20,488 bases of DNA from CAZDDA01 sp964568045 (GTDB taxonomy: Bacteria > Bipolaricaulota > Bipolaricaulia > UBA7950 > UBA9294): positions 1 through 20,488 of the forward strand of contig CAZMOL010000024.1 of NCBI GenBank assembly GCA_964568045.1, written 5' to 3'. A model generated the notes under the pieces. It made no database searches and was not told the DNA's origin. It saw only the letters and a program-made list of their open reading frames with translations. Made by a program: the position numbers and the translations under genes. Positions 1 to 5,686 of this stretch are shown in pieces (the first letter of the stretch is position 1; each line of letters begins with the position of its first letter).

Positions 1-188
1 CCGCACGTCGCGACAGACACGCCCACATCGGGCACGGAGAAATCGGCGAACAGGGTTTGTCTCTGATAGTGAATCACCCTGCGTTGCGCGATCTTCCGTT
101 CATTCTCGAAACCCCCAAGGATATGGATGGTCAGCAGGATGCGGACCGGATAAACTTGGGCCGAGTGCGATCACTGCACCAAGACTAG
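1..188 (+). CDS. nfo: Endonuclease IV (deoxyribonuclease IV), 3' end only
   Basis: The reading frame entering the window (first full codon at base 3) ends at TAG 186-188 and encodes about 61 C-terminal residues. They contain DRHAHIGHGEIGEQG followed by NHPALRDLPFILETPKD. This matches the end of the AP endonuclease IV family, where the D-R-H and the late Glu of the ILET segment are zinc ligands of the TIM barrel. The enzyme cuts DNA 5' to abasic sites in base-excision repair. The tail after ILETP is short, as in Gram-positive-type Nfo proteins. The next gene starts only 9 bases downstream, so the two are probably co-transcribed. The N-terminal part lies outside the window. Confidence 0.88.
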   Translation, partial: ARRDRHAHIGHGEIGEQGLSLIVNHPALRDLPFILETPKDMDGQQDADRINLGRVRSLHQD

Positions 189-197
189 GGAGGAATT

Positions 198-836
198 ATG
201 AAGCTTTTCATCGACACGGCGAATGTCTCGGAGATTCGTGAGATGGCGTGGCTGCTCGACGGTGTCACCACCAATCCCACGCTCGTAGCACGGGAGAAAC
301 GGCCATTTAAGACCGTGATCGCAGAGATCTGCGAGCTCGTCGACGGCCCAGTGAGTGCAGAGGCCACTGCCCTTGATGCCGAAGGGATGATCGAGCAGGC
401 CCGCGACCTCGCCGAGATTCACACCAATGTGGTCGTCAAGATCCCGATGACGCAAGAAGGTATGAAGGCAACAACAACGCTCGCCAAAGAAGGGATTCGC
501 ACAAACGTCACGCTCGTCTTCTCCCCAAATCAAGCGTTGCTCGCCGCAAAGTCCGGCGCTACCTTTGTCTCCCCGTTCGTCGGTCGAATCGACGACGTGG
601 GTGGAACCGGAATGGATGTCGTCTCAGATATTCTTGACGTATACGCAAATTACGGTTTCCCCACAGAGGTCATTGTGGCCAGTGTCCGCCATCCCGCGCA
701 CGTGTTTGAGGCCGCCCTCCTCGGCGCCGACATCGCCACCGTGCCCTATGCGATCTTGAAGAAGCTGTTCGACCATCCGCTTACTGATGTCGGCATCGAG
801 CGATTTCTCAAGGACTGGGAAGGGATGCCGAAGTGA
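198..836 (+). CDS. tal: Small transaldolase (TalC/FSA family)
   Basis: This 212-residue protein has the length and fold signature of the single-domain transaldolase/fructose-6-phosphate aldolase family. Visible motifs are FIDTANV (Asp6), VTTNPTLV (residues 23-30), VVKIPMT with the Schiff-base Lys81, and FVSPFVGRIDD (123-133). The active-site positions that separate the two activities read Glu55 (in SAEA) and Phe127 (in SPFVGR). True transaldolases carry Glu/Phe there, whereas E. coli FSA carries Gln/Tyr, so I infer transaldolase activity in the non-oxidative pentose phosphate pathway rather than F6P aldolase activity. The start at ATG 198 is fixed by a strong GGAGG six bases upstream. The gene sits 9 bases after nfo, with hairpins downstream. 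Confidence 0.9.
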   Translation: MKLFIDTANVSEIREMAWLLDGVTTNPTLVAREKRPFKTVIAEICELVDGPVSAEATALDAEGMIEQARDLAEIHTNVVVKIPMTQEGMKATTTLAKEGIRTNVTLVFSPNQALLAAKSGATFVSPFVGRIDDVGGTGMDVVSDILDVYANYGFPTEVIVASVRHPAHVFEAALLGADIATVPYAILKKLFDHPLTDVGIERFLKDWEGMPK

Positions 837-876
837 CGATCGGCAACCGCTGTCGGTAACCTATCAAGGAACGAAG

Positions 877-899
877 GGCTTCCTAACTATTAGGAAGCC
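877..899. terminator. Perfect 10-bp hairpin after tal
   Basis: The arms GGCTTCCTAA (877-886) and TTAGGAAGCC (890-899) are exact complements around a CTA loop. It lies 41 bases after the tal stop. There is no U-tract directly behind it, so it may act as an mRNA 3'-end stabiliser or as part of a tandem terminator with the next two hairpins rather than as a simple intrinsic terminator. Confidence 0.5.
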
Positions 900-904
900 A
901 GGAG

Positions 905-930
905 AGCAGGAAAAGGATTGAGCTCCTGCT
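905..930. repeat. Second inverted repeat in the tal-AOR gap
   Basis: The arms AGCAGGA (905-911) and TCCTGCT (924-930) pair around a 12-base loop and are followed by TTCCTTATAT. It shares the GCTTCCT word with the hairpin just upstream, and with 968-974 further down. Confidence 0.4.
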
Positions 931-940
931 TCCTTATATC

Positions 941-960
941 AGACCTGCGGTCTTGTTTCT
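941..960 (+). terminator. Candidate weak intrinsic terminator
   Basis: The arms AGACC (941-945) and GGTCT (949-953) close a TGC loop and are followed by the T-rich stretch TGTTTCT. It would end the nfo-tal transcript. The stem is short, so this is only a candidate. Confidence 0.35.
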
Positions 961-1050
961 CGTCATGGCTTCCTGGTTTCCTTATAACAAAGTTGAAGAT
1001 AAGCTTAAATTCGGGTCACTCCCTTGTAACAGCGAGGAGCAGTTTCCCGC

Positions 1051-1080
1051 TTGCAAAATAGGAGCCCAACGCGCTATGCT
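1051..1080 (+). promoter_or_regulatory. Candidate sigma70-type promoter for the AOR gene
   Basis: TTGCAA (1051-1056) and TATGCT (1075-1080) each match 4 of 6 consensus bases and are separated by 18 bases. Initiation near 1087 would give a leader of about 55 bases carrying the AAGGAGG site of the AOR gene. Found by eye only. Confidence 0.35.
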
Positions 1081-1142
1081 TCATGTGGAAACGTTGTCCC
1101 ACAAATTCCGCTGATAGAACAATCGTGAGAAGGAGGACACCG

Positions 1143-3032
1143 ATGCCGTACGGATACCACGGTAAAATCCTGCACGTTGATCTCACCACACAAACCCTGA
1201 AAGTCGAAACCCCTGATGAGACCTTCTACCGCATGTACCTCGGCGGTAGCGCCACGGGGACTTACTACCTCTTGCAGCATACTCCACCCAAGGCAGACCC
1301 ACTAGGCCCGGAGAACACCCTCTCGTTGATGACAGGCGTCGTTACCGGTGCGCCATTTCCAGGCCAATCGCGGGTGACCGCAACGGCGAAATCACCGGTC
1401 ACCGGCCTAATCGGTGACTCGCAGGCTGGCGGGTTCTGGCCCGCTGAACTGAAAGCAGCAGGGTTCGATGGCATTGTGATTCACGGCAAAGCAAACCGTC
1501 CAGTGTACCTGTGGGTCCGCGACGGCGAGGCGGAGTTGCGGGATGCGTCAAGCCTCTGGGGACAGTTCACCGCCGACGTGGAGGACGCCATTCGAGTGGA
1601 GCTCGGCGATGACCGCATTCAGGTCCTCCAATGCGGGCCGGCGGCAGAAAAAGGTGTGCTCTTCGGTGCACTGATCAACAATGCCAACCGCGCCAACGGT
1701 CGAACAGGGATGGGCACGGTGATGGCCTCCAAGAACCTCAAGGCAGTTGCAGTGCGGGGGCGTCATCGTCCCCAATTGGCCGACCCGGAGGCGGTCAAGG
1801 CCTTGGCCAAATGGGGAGCGGAAAATCTCGAAGGCTCTGATGTAGATGGGTTGGGGAAGCTGGGCACGGCAGAAGGGCTTCTACCACTCAACGAGGAGGG
1901 CGGACTGCCGACGCGTAACTGGTCCAGCGGCGTGTTTGAGGAAGCGGAGGCGATCAGCGGCGAACGGATGGCCGAGACCGTGCTGAAAGAACGGGGCACG
2001 TGCTTCGGTTGCGTGGTGCGCTGCAAGCGGGTGGTGGAGATCACCGACGGCCCGTTCCGCGCTGAACCGCGCTACGGCGGCCCGGAGTACGAGACCCTGG
2101 CTGCAATGGGATCCTACTGCGGTGTCTCTGATCTAGCGGCGATCTGCCGAGCAAACCAGCTGTGCAACATGTACGGGATTGACACCATCACGTGTGGTGC
2201 GACCATTGCTTGGGCGATGGACTGCTTCGAGCAGGGATTGCTCGCCAAGGACGATACCGATGGGATCGACCTGCGGTTCGGCAACGCGGAAGCGTTGGTA
2301 CGGGTAGTGGAGAAGATCGGCAAACGGGAAGGATTTGGACGTGTATTGGGCGAGGGCTCGGCGCGGGCCGCGGAACGCCTGGGGGTGGGCAAGGATCTTG
2401 TCGTGGCGGTCAAGAACCACGAATTTCCCGCGCACATGCCACAGCACAAGCGGAGTCTTGCGCTAATCTATTCGGTGAACCCGTTCGGGGCCGATCACCA
2501 ATCACACGAGCACGACCCGTTCTACGAAACGGGATACGCCGACCGGATGGCACAGCTTTCTCTGATGGATCCGCAACCCCAGGATAACCTGAATGCCGAG
2601 AAGGTTCGCTATGCCCTCTACACCCAGTACTTCTACAGCGTCACCGACAGCGTCTGTGTGTGTCAGTTCGTGTTCGGACCATCGTTTCAGTTGTACGGTC
2701 CGAGCCAGCTGGTCGACGCCGTGCGTGCGGTAACGGGTTGGGACTTCAGCATGTGGGAATTGATGAAGGTTGGTGAACGCCGGTTGAACCTGATGCGCGC
2801 GTTCAATGCCCGCGAGAACGTTGGAGCAGAAGCGGACACAAAGCCAGCCAAGCTGCTCGTCGCTCTTCAAGGCGGACCAACCGATGGCATTGTGGTGACC
2901 GACGAAGAGTTGGAGCAGGCAAAGGCCCTCTACTACCGGATGGCCGGTTGGGATGAGAACGGTCGACCGAACCGCGCAAAGCTGGAGGAACTCGGCCTGG
3001 GGTGGGTAGCGAACAACCTCACTCTCGATTGA
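1143..3032 (+). CDS. Aldehyde:ferredoxin oxidoreductase family protein (tungstopterin)
   Basis: This 629-residue protein spans the three AOR domains. The N-terminal domain carries the ANRANGRTGMGTVMASKNLK segment (181-200), typical of pterin binding. The [4Fe-4S] ligands are Cys287, Cys290 and Cys294 (CxxCxxxC) plus a late cysteine, probably Cys507 (in VCVCQF); spacing closely matches the Pyrococcus enzyme. GGPEYETL (312-319) and GADHQSHEH (449-457) correspond to conserved active-site regions. Members oxidise aldehydes to carboxylic acids with ferredoxin, or run the reverse, in the cytoplasm; tungsten use is known for the family and inferred here. Start ATG 1143 follows AAGGAGG, so an upstream in-frame ATG (1083) is less likely. 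No partner or pterin-biosynthesis gene lies next to it, so the substrate cannot be assigned. Confidence 0.92.
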   Translation: MPYGYHGKILHVDLTTQTLKVETPDETFYRMYLGGSATGTYYLLQHTPPKADPLGPENTLSLMTGVVTGAPFPGQSRVTATAKSPVTGLIGDSQAGGFWPAELKAAGFDGIVIHGKANRPVYLWVRDGEAELRDASSLWGQFTADVEDAIRVELGDDRIQVLQCGPAAEKGVLFGALINNANRANGRTGMGTVMASKNLKAVAVRGRHRPQLADPEAVKALAKWGAENLEGSDVDGLGKLGTAEGLLPLNEEGGLPTRNWSSGVFEEAEAISGERMAETVLKERGTCFGCVVRCKRVVEITDGPFRAEPRYGGPEYETLAAMGSYCGVSDLAAICRANQLCNMYGIDTITCGATIAWAMDCFEQGLLAKDDTDGIDLRFGNAEALVRVVEKIGKREGFGRVLGEGSARAAERLGVGKDLVVAVKNHEFPAHMPQHKRSLALIYSVNPFGADHQSHEHDPFYETGYADRMAQLSLMDPQPQDNLNAEKVRYALYTQYFYSVTDSVCVCQFVFGPSFQLYGPSQLVDAVRAVTGWDFSMWELMKVGERRLNLMRAFNARENVGAEADTKPAKLLVALQGGPTDGIVVTDEELEQAKALYYRMAGWDENGRPNRAKLEELGLGWVANNLTLD

Positions 3033-3037
3033 CGAAG

Positions 3038-3066
3038 ATGGGACGCGCGGCAAACGTGCGTCCCAT
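3038..3066. terminator. Hairpin between convergent AOR and csp genes
   Basis: The arms ATGGGACGC (3038-3046) and GCGTCCCAT (3058-3066) are perfectly complementary and can extend by two more pairs (one G-U) toward the loop. It sits 6 bases after the AOR stop and 26 bases after the end of the convergent cold-shock gene. It is well placed to be a bidirectional terminator. The T-rich tract on the plus side (ATTTTCGTT) is imperfect. Confidence 0.6.
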
Positions 3067-3091
3067 ACCAATTTTCGTTACCCCTCTGAAA

Positions 3092-3430
3092 TCAAACAAC
3101 AACCACGTCTTGGGCCTGAGGGCCCTTCTGGCCTTCGACGATCGTGAACTCCACNNNNNNNNNNNNNNNNNNNNNNNNNNNNNNNNNNNNNNNNNNNNNN
3201 NNNNNNNNNNNNNNNNNNNNNNNNNNNNNNNNNNNNNNNNNNNNNNNNNNNNNNTTCTGGCCTTCGACGATCGTGAACTCCACTTTCTGGCCTTCGTCTA
3301 GCGATCGAAACCCCTCGCCGCGAATGCCGGTGAAGTGTACAAAAACGTCCTCGCCTTGCTCGCGGGCGATGAAGCCGAAGCCCTTAGAGTCGTTAAACCA
3401 CTTGACAGTACCGGTTTCACGCTCTGCCAT
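3092..3430 (-). CDS. csp: Cold-shock protein, interrupted by an assembly gap
   Basis: Read on the minus strand from ATG at 3430, the protein begins MAERETGTVKWFNDSKGFGF and has both RNA-binding motifs of the CspA family: RNP1 KGFGFI (residues 16-21) and RNP2 VFVHF (29-33). An AAGGAGGAG sequence lies just upstream of this start. The 100-N gap falls inside the gene, and the same 29 bases flank it on each side. If they are merged, the frame closes without a break into a 69-residue protein ending GPQAQDVVVV, a normal size for a single-domain CSP. It binds single-stranded RNA/DNA and melts mRNA structure, especially at low temperature. It has its own promoter and a leader of about 110 bases. Confidence 0.9.
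   Translation of the reverse strand: MAERETGTVKWFNDSKGFGFIAREQGEDVFVHFTGIRGEGFRSLDEGQKVEFTIVEGQXXXXXXXXXXXXXXXXXXXXXXXXXXXXXXXXXXVEFTIVEGQKGPQAQDVVVV
3126..3283. repeat. Identical 29-bp ends on both sides of the gap
   Basis: Bases 3126-3154 (starting TTCTGGCCTTCGACGATC, ending GAACTCCAC) are repeated exactly at 3255-3283. This is the pattern left when two contigs with overlapping ends were scaffolded instead of merged. A shorter word, TTCTGGCCTTCG, recurs at 3285-3296 and reflects the EGQK tetrapeptide used twice in the protein. Confidence 0.9.
3155..3254. other. Assembly gap of exactly 100 N
   Basis: One hundred N bases fill these positions. The round number suggests a scaffolding placeholder of unknown size rather than a measured gap. 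See the flanking repeat for why the true gap is probably negative. Confidence 0.97.
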
Positions 3431-3545
3431 AATCGTACTCCTCCTTCTTGCTGGATGTCTCATCGGGGCAGAACGTTCTTAGTGGAAATCTCAAACAAGC
3501 TGTACTCCAAACTAAAACGACTGCACGACTACCAACAACCCATCA

Positions 3546-3574
3546 ACGCTAGCACAGGTCCGCTTTTTTGTCAA
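3546..3574 (-). promoter_or_regulatory. Promoter of the cold-shock gene
   Basis: On the minus strand a perfect TTGACA (3569-3574) is followed after 17 bases by TAGCGT (3546-3551, 3 of 6 consensus). Initiation near 3539 would give a leader of about 108 bases. Long structured leaders are characteristic of cspA-type genes. The weak -10 with a perfect -35 is notable. Confidence 0.5.
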
Positions 3575-3714
3575 GTGCACGCAAGTTTCCTCTGTCGACC
3601 TCGCAAGAGGCGCTTCCGGATCTCCCAGCATGGCCAGCGCCGCGCGGCTCATACAAGGGTGAACTGCATGAACCCAGGAGGCCAGAAGGAGCCAAAGGAA
3701 ATCCTGCCGTAACC

Positions 3715-3743
3715 TCGACAAGAGAAGACCAATCCGCTATACC
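3715..3743 (+). promoter_or_regulatory. Candidate promoter giving a leaderless rnhA mRNA
   Basis: TCGACA (3715-3720, 5 of 6) and TATACC (3738-3743, 4 of 6) are 17 bases apart. Initiation 7-10 bases after the -10 would fall at or next to the GTG start at 3753. No Shine-Dalgarno sequence precedes that GTG, which would fit a leaderless transcript. Confidence 0.35.
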
Positions 3744-3752
3744 TTACTCACC

Positions 3753-4214
3753 GTGAAGAAAGTGGTGATCTATACCGATGGCGCCTGCAGCGGGAACCCC
3801 GGACCGGGGGGCTGGGGAGCAATCCTCACAAGCGACGCCCATCGCAAGGAAATCTCGGGTGGCGAACGCCAGACAACAAACAACCGGATGGAACTTGCCG
3901 CCGCGATAGAAGCGCTCAAGATACTGAAGGAACCAGCCGTTGTCGATCTGTTCACCGACTCCACGTATTTGAAGAGGGGAATGACCGAATGGCTTCCCAC
4001 CTGGAAGAAGAACGACTGGAAGCGACAGAGTGGAAAGCGTCTCTTGCCGGTGAAGAATGAAGACCTCTGGCGCGAGCTCGATCGACTGGTCGGCCGTCAT
4101 CGAGTCACCTTCCATTGGGTCGAGGGGCACGCAGGGCACCCGCAGAACGAACGCTGTGACAGACTGGCCCGCCAAGCCATACCAAGTCAAGACAGGCAAC
4201 AATCCCATGGCTAG
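3753..4214 (+). CDS. rnhA: Ribonuclease HI
   Basis: This 153-residue protein is a full-length type 1 RNase H, which cuts the RNA strand of RNA/DNA hybrids with divalent metal. All catalytic residues are visible: Asp9 (YTDGACSGNPGPGGWG), Glu47 (NNRMELAAAI), Asp69 (LFTDSTY), His126 (EGHAGHPQNERCD) and Asp136. The basic handle region KKNDWKR (85-91) is present. The start is GTG 3753, because the conserved first beta-strand KKVVIYTDG begins directly there; no ribosome binding site is seen. The last 8 bases overlap the start of the following dehydrogenase gene, so the two are co-transcribed, although no functional link is evident. Confidence 0.95.
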   Translation: MKKVVIYTDGACSGNPGPGGWGAILTSDAHRKEISGGERQTTNNRMELAAAIEALKILKEPAVVDLFTDSTYLKRGMTEWLPTWKKNDWKRQSGKRLLPVKNEDLWRELDRLVGRHRVTFHWVEGHAGHPQNERCDRLARQAIPSQDRQQSHG

Positions 4215-5175
4215 AATCTTCATCACGCAACGAGTCTTTCCAGAAGCGATTAAGCGGCTTCACGCCGCTGGCCATGCCGTCGTAACGAGAGAGGCTCCCG
4301 GCCCGGTCCCCCAAGAAGAACTGCTCAACAAGATCGGCGAGATTGAGGCGCTCGTCTGCCTACTCACGGACCATATCGACGCAAAGGTCGTTGCCGCTGG
4401 ATCGAAGTTGAGGATTATTGCCAATATCGCTGTAGGCTACGAAAATATCGACCTCGCAGCAGCGAAGAGTGCAGGCATCGTCGTGACCAACACTCCGGGA
4501 GTCCTCACCGAAACGACAGCCGACCTCGCCTTTGCGTTGCTCCTTGCGGCAGCGAGACGCATCCCAGAAGCGGATGCATACCTTCGTTCCGGTGCTTATC
4601 AGGGTTGGGAGCTGATCCAGCCGCATCTGGGATTGGATGTCCACGGAAAGACCCTCGGCATAGTGGGAATGGGTAGAATCGGCACTGCGGTTGCCCGTCG
4701 AGGACGAGCTGGATTTGGCATGAATGTGCTCTACTGCGACCACCATCGAAACGACGCGGTGGAAGCAGGACTTCACGCACGGTTTGCTTCGTTCACGACG
4801 CTCCTTGAGCGTAGCGACTTTATCTCAATCCACACGCCGCTCACTGCAGATACCCATCACCTGTTCGACAGAGAGGCTTTCCGCCGTATGAAGAATACCG
4901 CGATCTTGGTGAACGCCGCACGGGGGCCAATCGTCGATGAGGCAGCCCTGGCCTGGGCCCTTAAGCGGGGTGAGATCGCCGGTGCGGGAATCGACGTCTA
5001 CGAACAGGAGCCACACGTCCATCCAGAGCTCTTGGCAATTCGAGAGCGGGTCGTCCTACTCCCCCACCTCGGAAGCGCCACCGAGGATACCCGCTGTGCG
5101 ATGACAAGGATGGCGGTGGACGACGTCCTCGCGGTCCTTGCAGGCGATGCTCCCTTGAACCCCGTTTCGCCTTAG
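4207..5175 (+). CDS. D-2-hydroxyacid dehydrogenase (glyoxylate/hydroxypyruvate reductase type)
   Basis: The 322-residue protein has the two Rossmann-like halves of the D-2-hydroxyacid dehydrogenase family. The NAD(P)-binding motif is GMGRIG (154-159). The catalytic triad is Arg239 (NAARGPIVDE), Glu268 (DVYEQEP) and His287 (LLPHLGSAT). The N-terminus MARIFITQRVFPEA and the segment NIAVGYENIDL (73-83) resemble GyaR-type glyoxylate/glycerate dehydrogenases, so reduction of glyoxylate or hydroxypyruvate is the likely reaction. The exact substrate is not proven. The ATG at 4207 overlaps the end of rnhA by 8 bases; an in-frame ATG at 4057 lies inside rnhA and is rejected. The stop overlaps by 4 bases the end of the convergent downstream gene. 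Confidence 0.9.
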   Translation: MARIFITQRVFPEAIKRLHAAGHAVVTREAPGPVPQEELLNKIGEIEALVCLLTDHIDAKVVAAGSKLRIIANIAVGYENIDLAAAKSAGIVVTNTPGVLTETTADLAFALLLAAARRIPEADAYLRSGAYQGWELIQPHLGLDVHGKTLGIVGMGRIGTAVARRGRAGFGMNVLYCDHHRNDAVEAGLHARFASFTTLLERSDFISIHTPLTADTHHLFDREAFRRMKNTAILVNAARGPIVDEAALAWALKRGEIAGAGIDVYEQEPHVHPELLAIRERVVLLPHLGSATEDTRCAMTRMAVDDVLAVLAGDAPLNPVSP

Positions 5176-5558
5176 GTGAAGCAGTCTAGCTGGCAGACCG
5201 AAAGGCGAAATTTGAGCCCCTCTACCGCTGAGGCGACCTCCAGTTTGGGAAGATCGTGCTCTTCCGCAATCTCCCATGCCGCCCGACACGGCAATCTGCC
5301 TTCGACCAAGCGCGCGTGGATCGCCTCCTCCAGGCTTTTGGGAACCGATGCCGCCGGTTGCACAATGCGCTTTTCGCCTTGCTCGTCGTAGCCGAACAGG
5401 CCGAGTTGACAGCGACTGATCCGGATACCAAGTCGTGTGGCCTCTTCGCCGATCTTGATCGGCGCCACCCGCTGCTCGGCAGCGACGGCAAACGCCCGTG
5501 CACACGGGAGCTTGCCGTCAACCAGCGCCGCACGGATCGCTCGCTCAAGATTATCCAT
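5172..5558 (-). CDS. Uncharacterised protein with two tandem cysteine-containing helical units
   Basis: This 128-residue protein consists of two units, residues 3-56 and 75-128, that align without gaps at 21 of 54 identical positions (my count). Each unit has the pattern LE.AI.A.LV.G.LPC near its start and S.CQL..F at its end, so each carries a Cys pair 33 residues apart; the second has one extra Cys. The helical pattern between them resembles a winged helix-turn-helix, which suggests nucleic-acid or regulatory binding, possibly with metal at the cysteines. That is inference; I do not recognise a named family with certainty. The start at 5558 is chosen because GGAGGCGGGGG precedes it; an in-frame ATG 18 codons upstream is less likely. 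It is convergent with the dehydrogenase (4-bp overlap) and divergent from the DUF401 gene. Confidence 0.75.
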   Translation of the reverse strand: MDNLERAIRAALVDGKLPCARAFAVAAEQRVAPIKIGEEATRLGIRISRCQLGLFGYDEQGEKRIVQPAASVPKSLEEAIHARLVEGRLPCRAAWEIAEEHDLPKLEVASAVEGLKFRLSVCQLDCFT

Positions 5559-5625
5559 CGTCCCCCGCCTCCTTCCGTCAACGATTGTCCTCCAGGGAAA
5601 GCACAGACTCAACCTACTAATTACG

Positions 5626-5654
5626 TTGGCAGCCGCCTCAAAATTGGGTATCCT
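5626..5654 (+). promoter_or_regulatory. Candidate promoter for the DUF401 gene
   Basis: TTGGCA (5626-5631, 5 of 6) and TATCCT (5649-5654, 4 of 6) are separated by 17 bases. Initiation near 5661 leaves a leader of about 26 bases with GGAG before the ATG at 5687. The region also separates two divergent genes (128 bases), so a shared operator could lie here, but I see no clear palindrome. Confidence 0.45.
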
Positions 5655-5686
5655 TGCCGGACGATTGCCGTAGCGAATGGAGAGTC

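Larger units (their letters stand above)
837..1142. other. Non-coding region between tal and the AOR gene
   Basis: No convincing gene is present in these 306 bases. The first half holds three successive inverted repeats (877-953) and two copies of a TTCCTTATA-containing motif (931-944 and 978-991). The second half holds a candidate sigma70-type promoter (1051-1080) and the AOR ribosome binding site AAGGAGG (1130-1136). Confidence 0.6.
3431..3752. other. Divergent intergenic region csp / rnhA
   Basis: No gene is supported in these 322 bases. They hold the csp leader (about 3431-3539, read on the minus strand), the csp promoter (3546-3574) and a candidate rnhA promoter (3715-3743). The section 3575-3714 shows nothing I can interpret. 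Short open frames here lack ribosome binding sites and familiar protein features. Confidence 0.55.

Noticed and set aside
2502..3071. 189-codon minus-strand frame opposite the end of the AOR gene
   Set aside because: It is antisense to conserved AOR coding sequence and shows no domain or ribosome binding site.
3126..3283. Two identical 29-bp repeats separated by unknown sequence, resembling a CRISPR repeat pair or an insertion with target duplication
   Set aside because: Both copies encode the same stretch of a cold-shock protein, and collapsing them restores the reading frame, so a scaffolding artefact is the simpler explanation.
4057..4206. N-terminal extension of the D-2-hydroxyacid dehydrogenase from an in-frame ATG at 4057
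   Set aside because: It would overlap rnhA by about 150 bases, and family homology begins at MARIFITQRV encoded from 4207.
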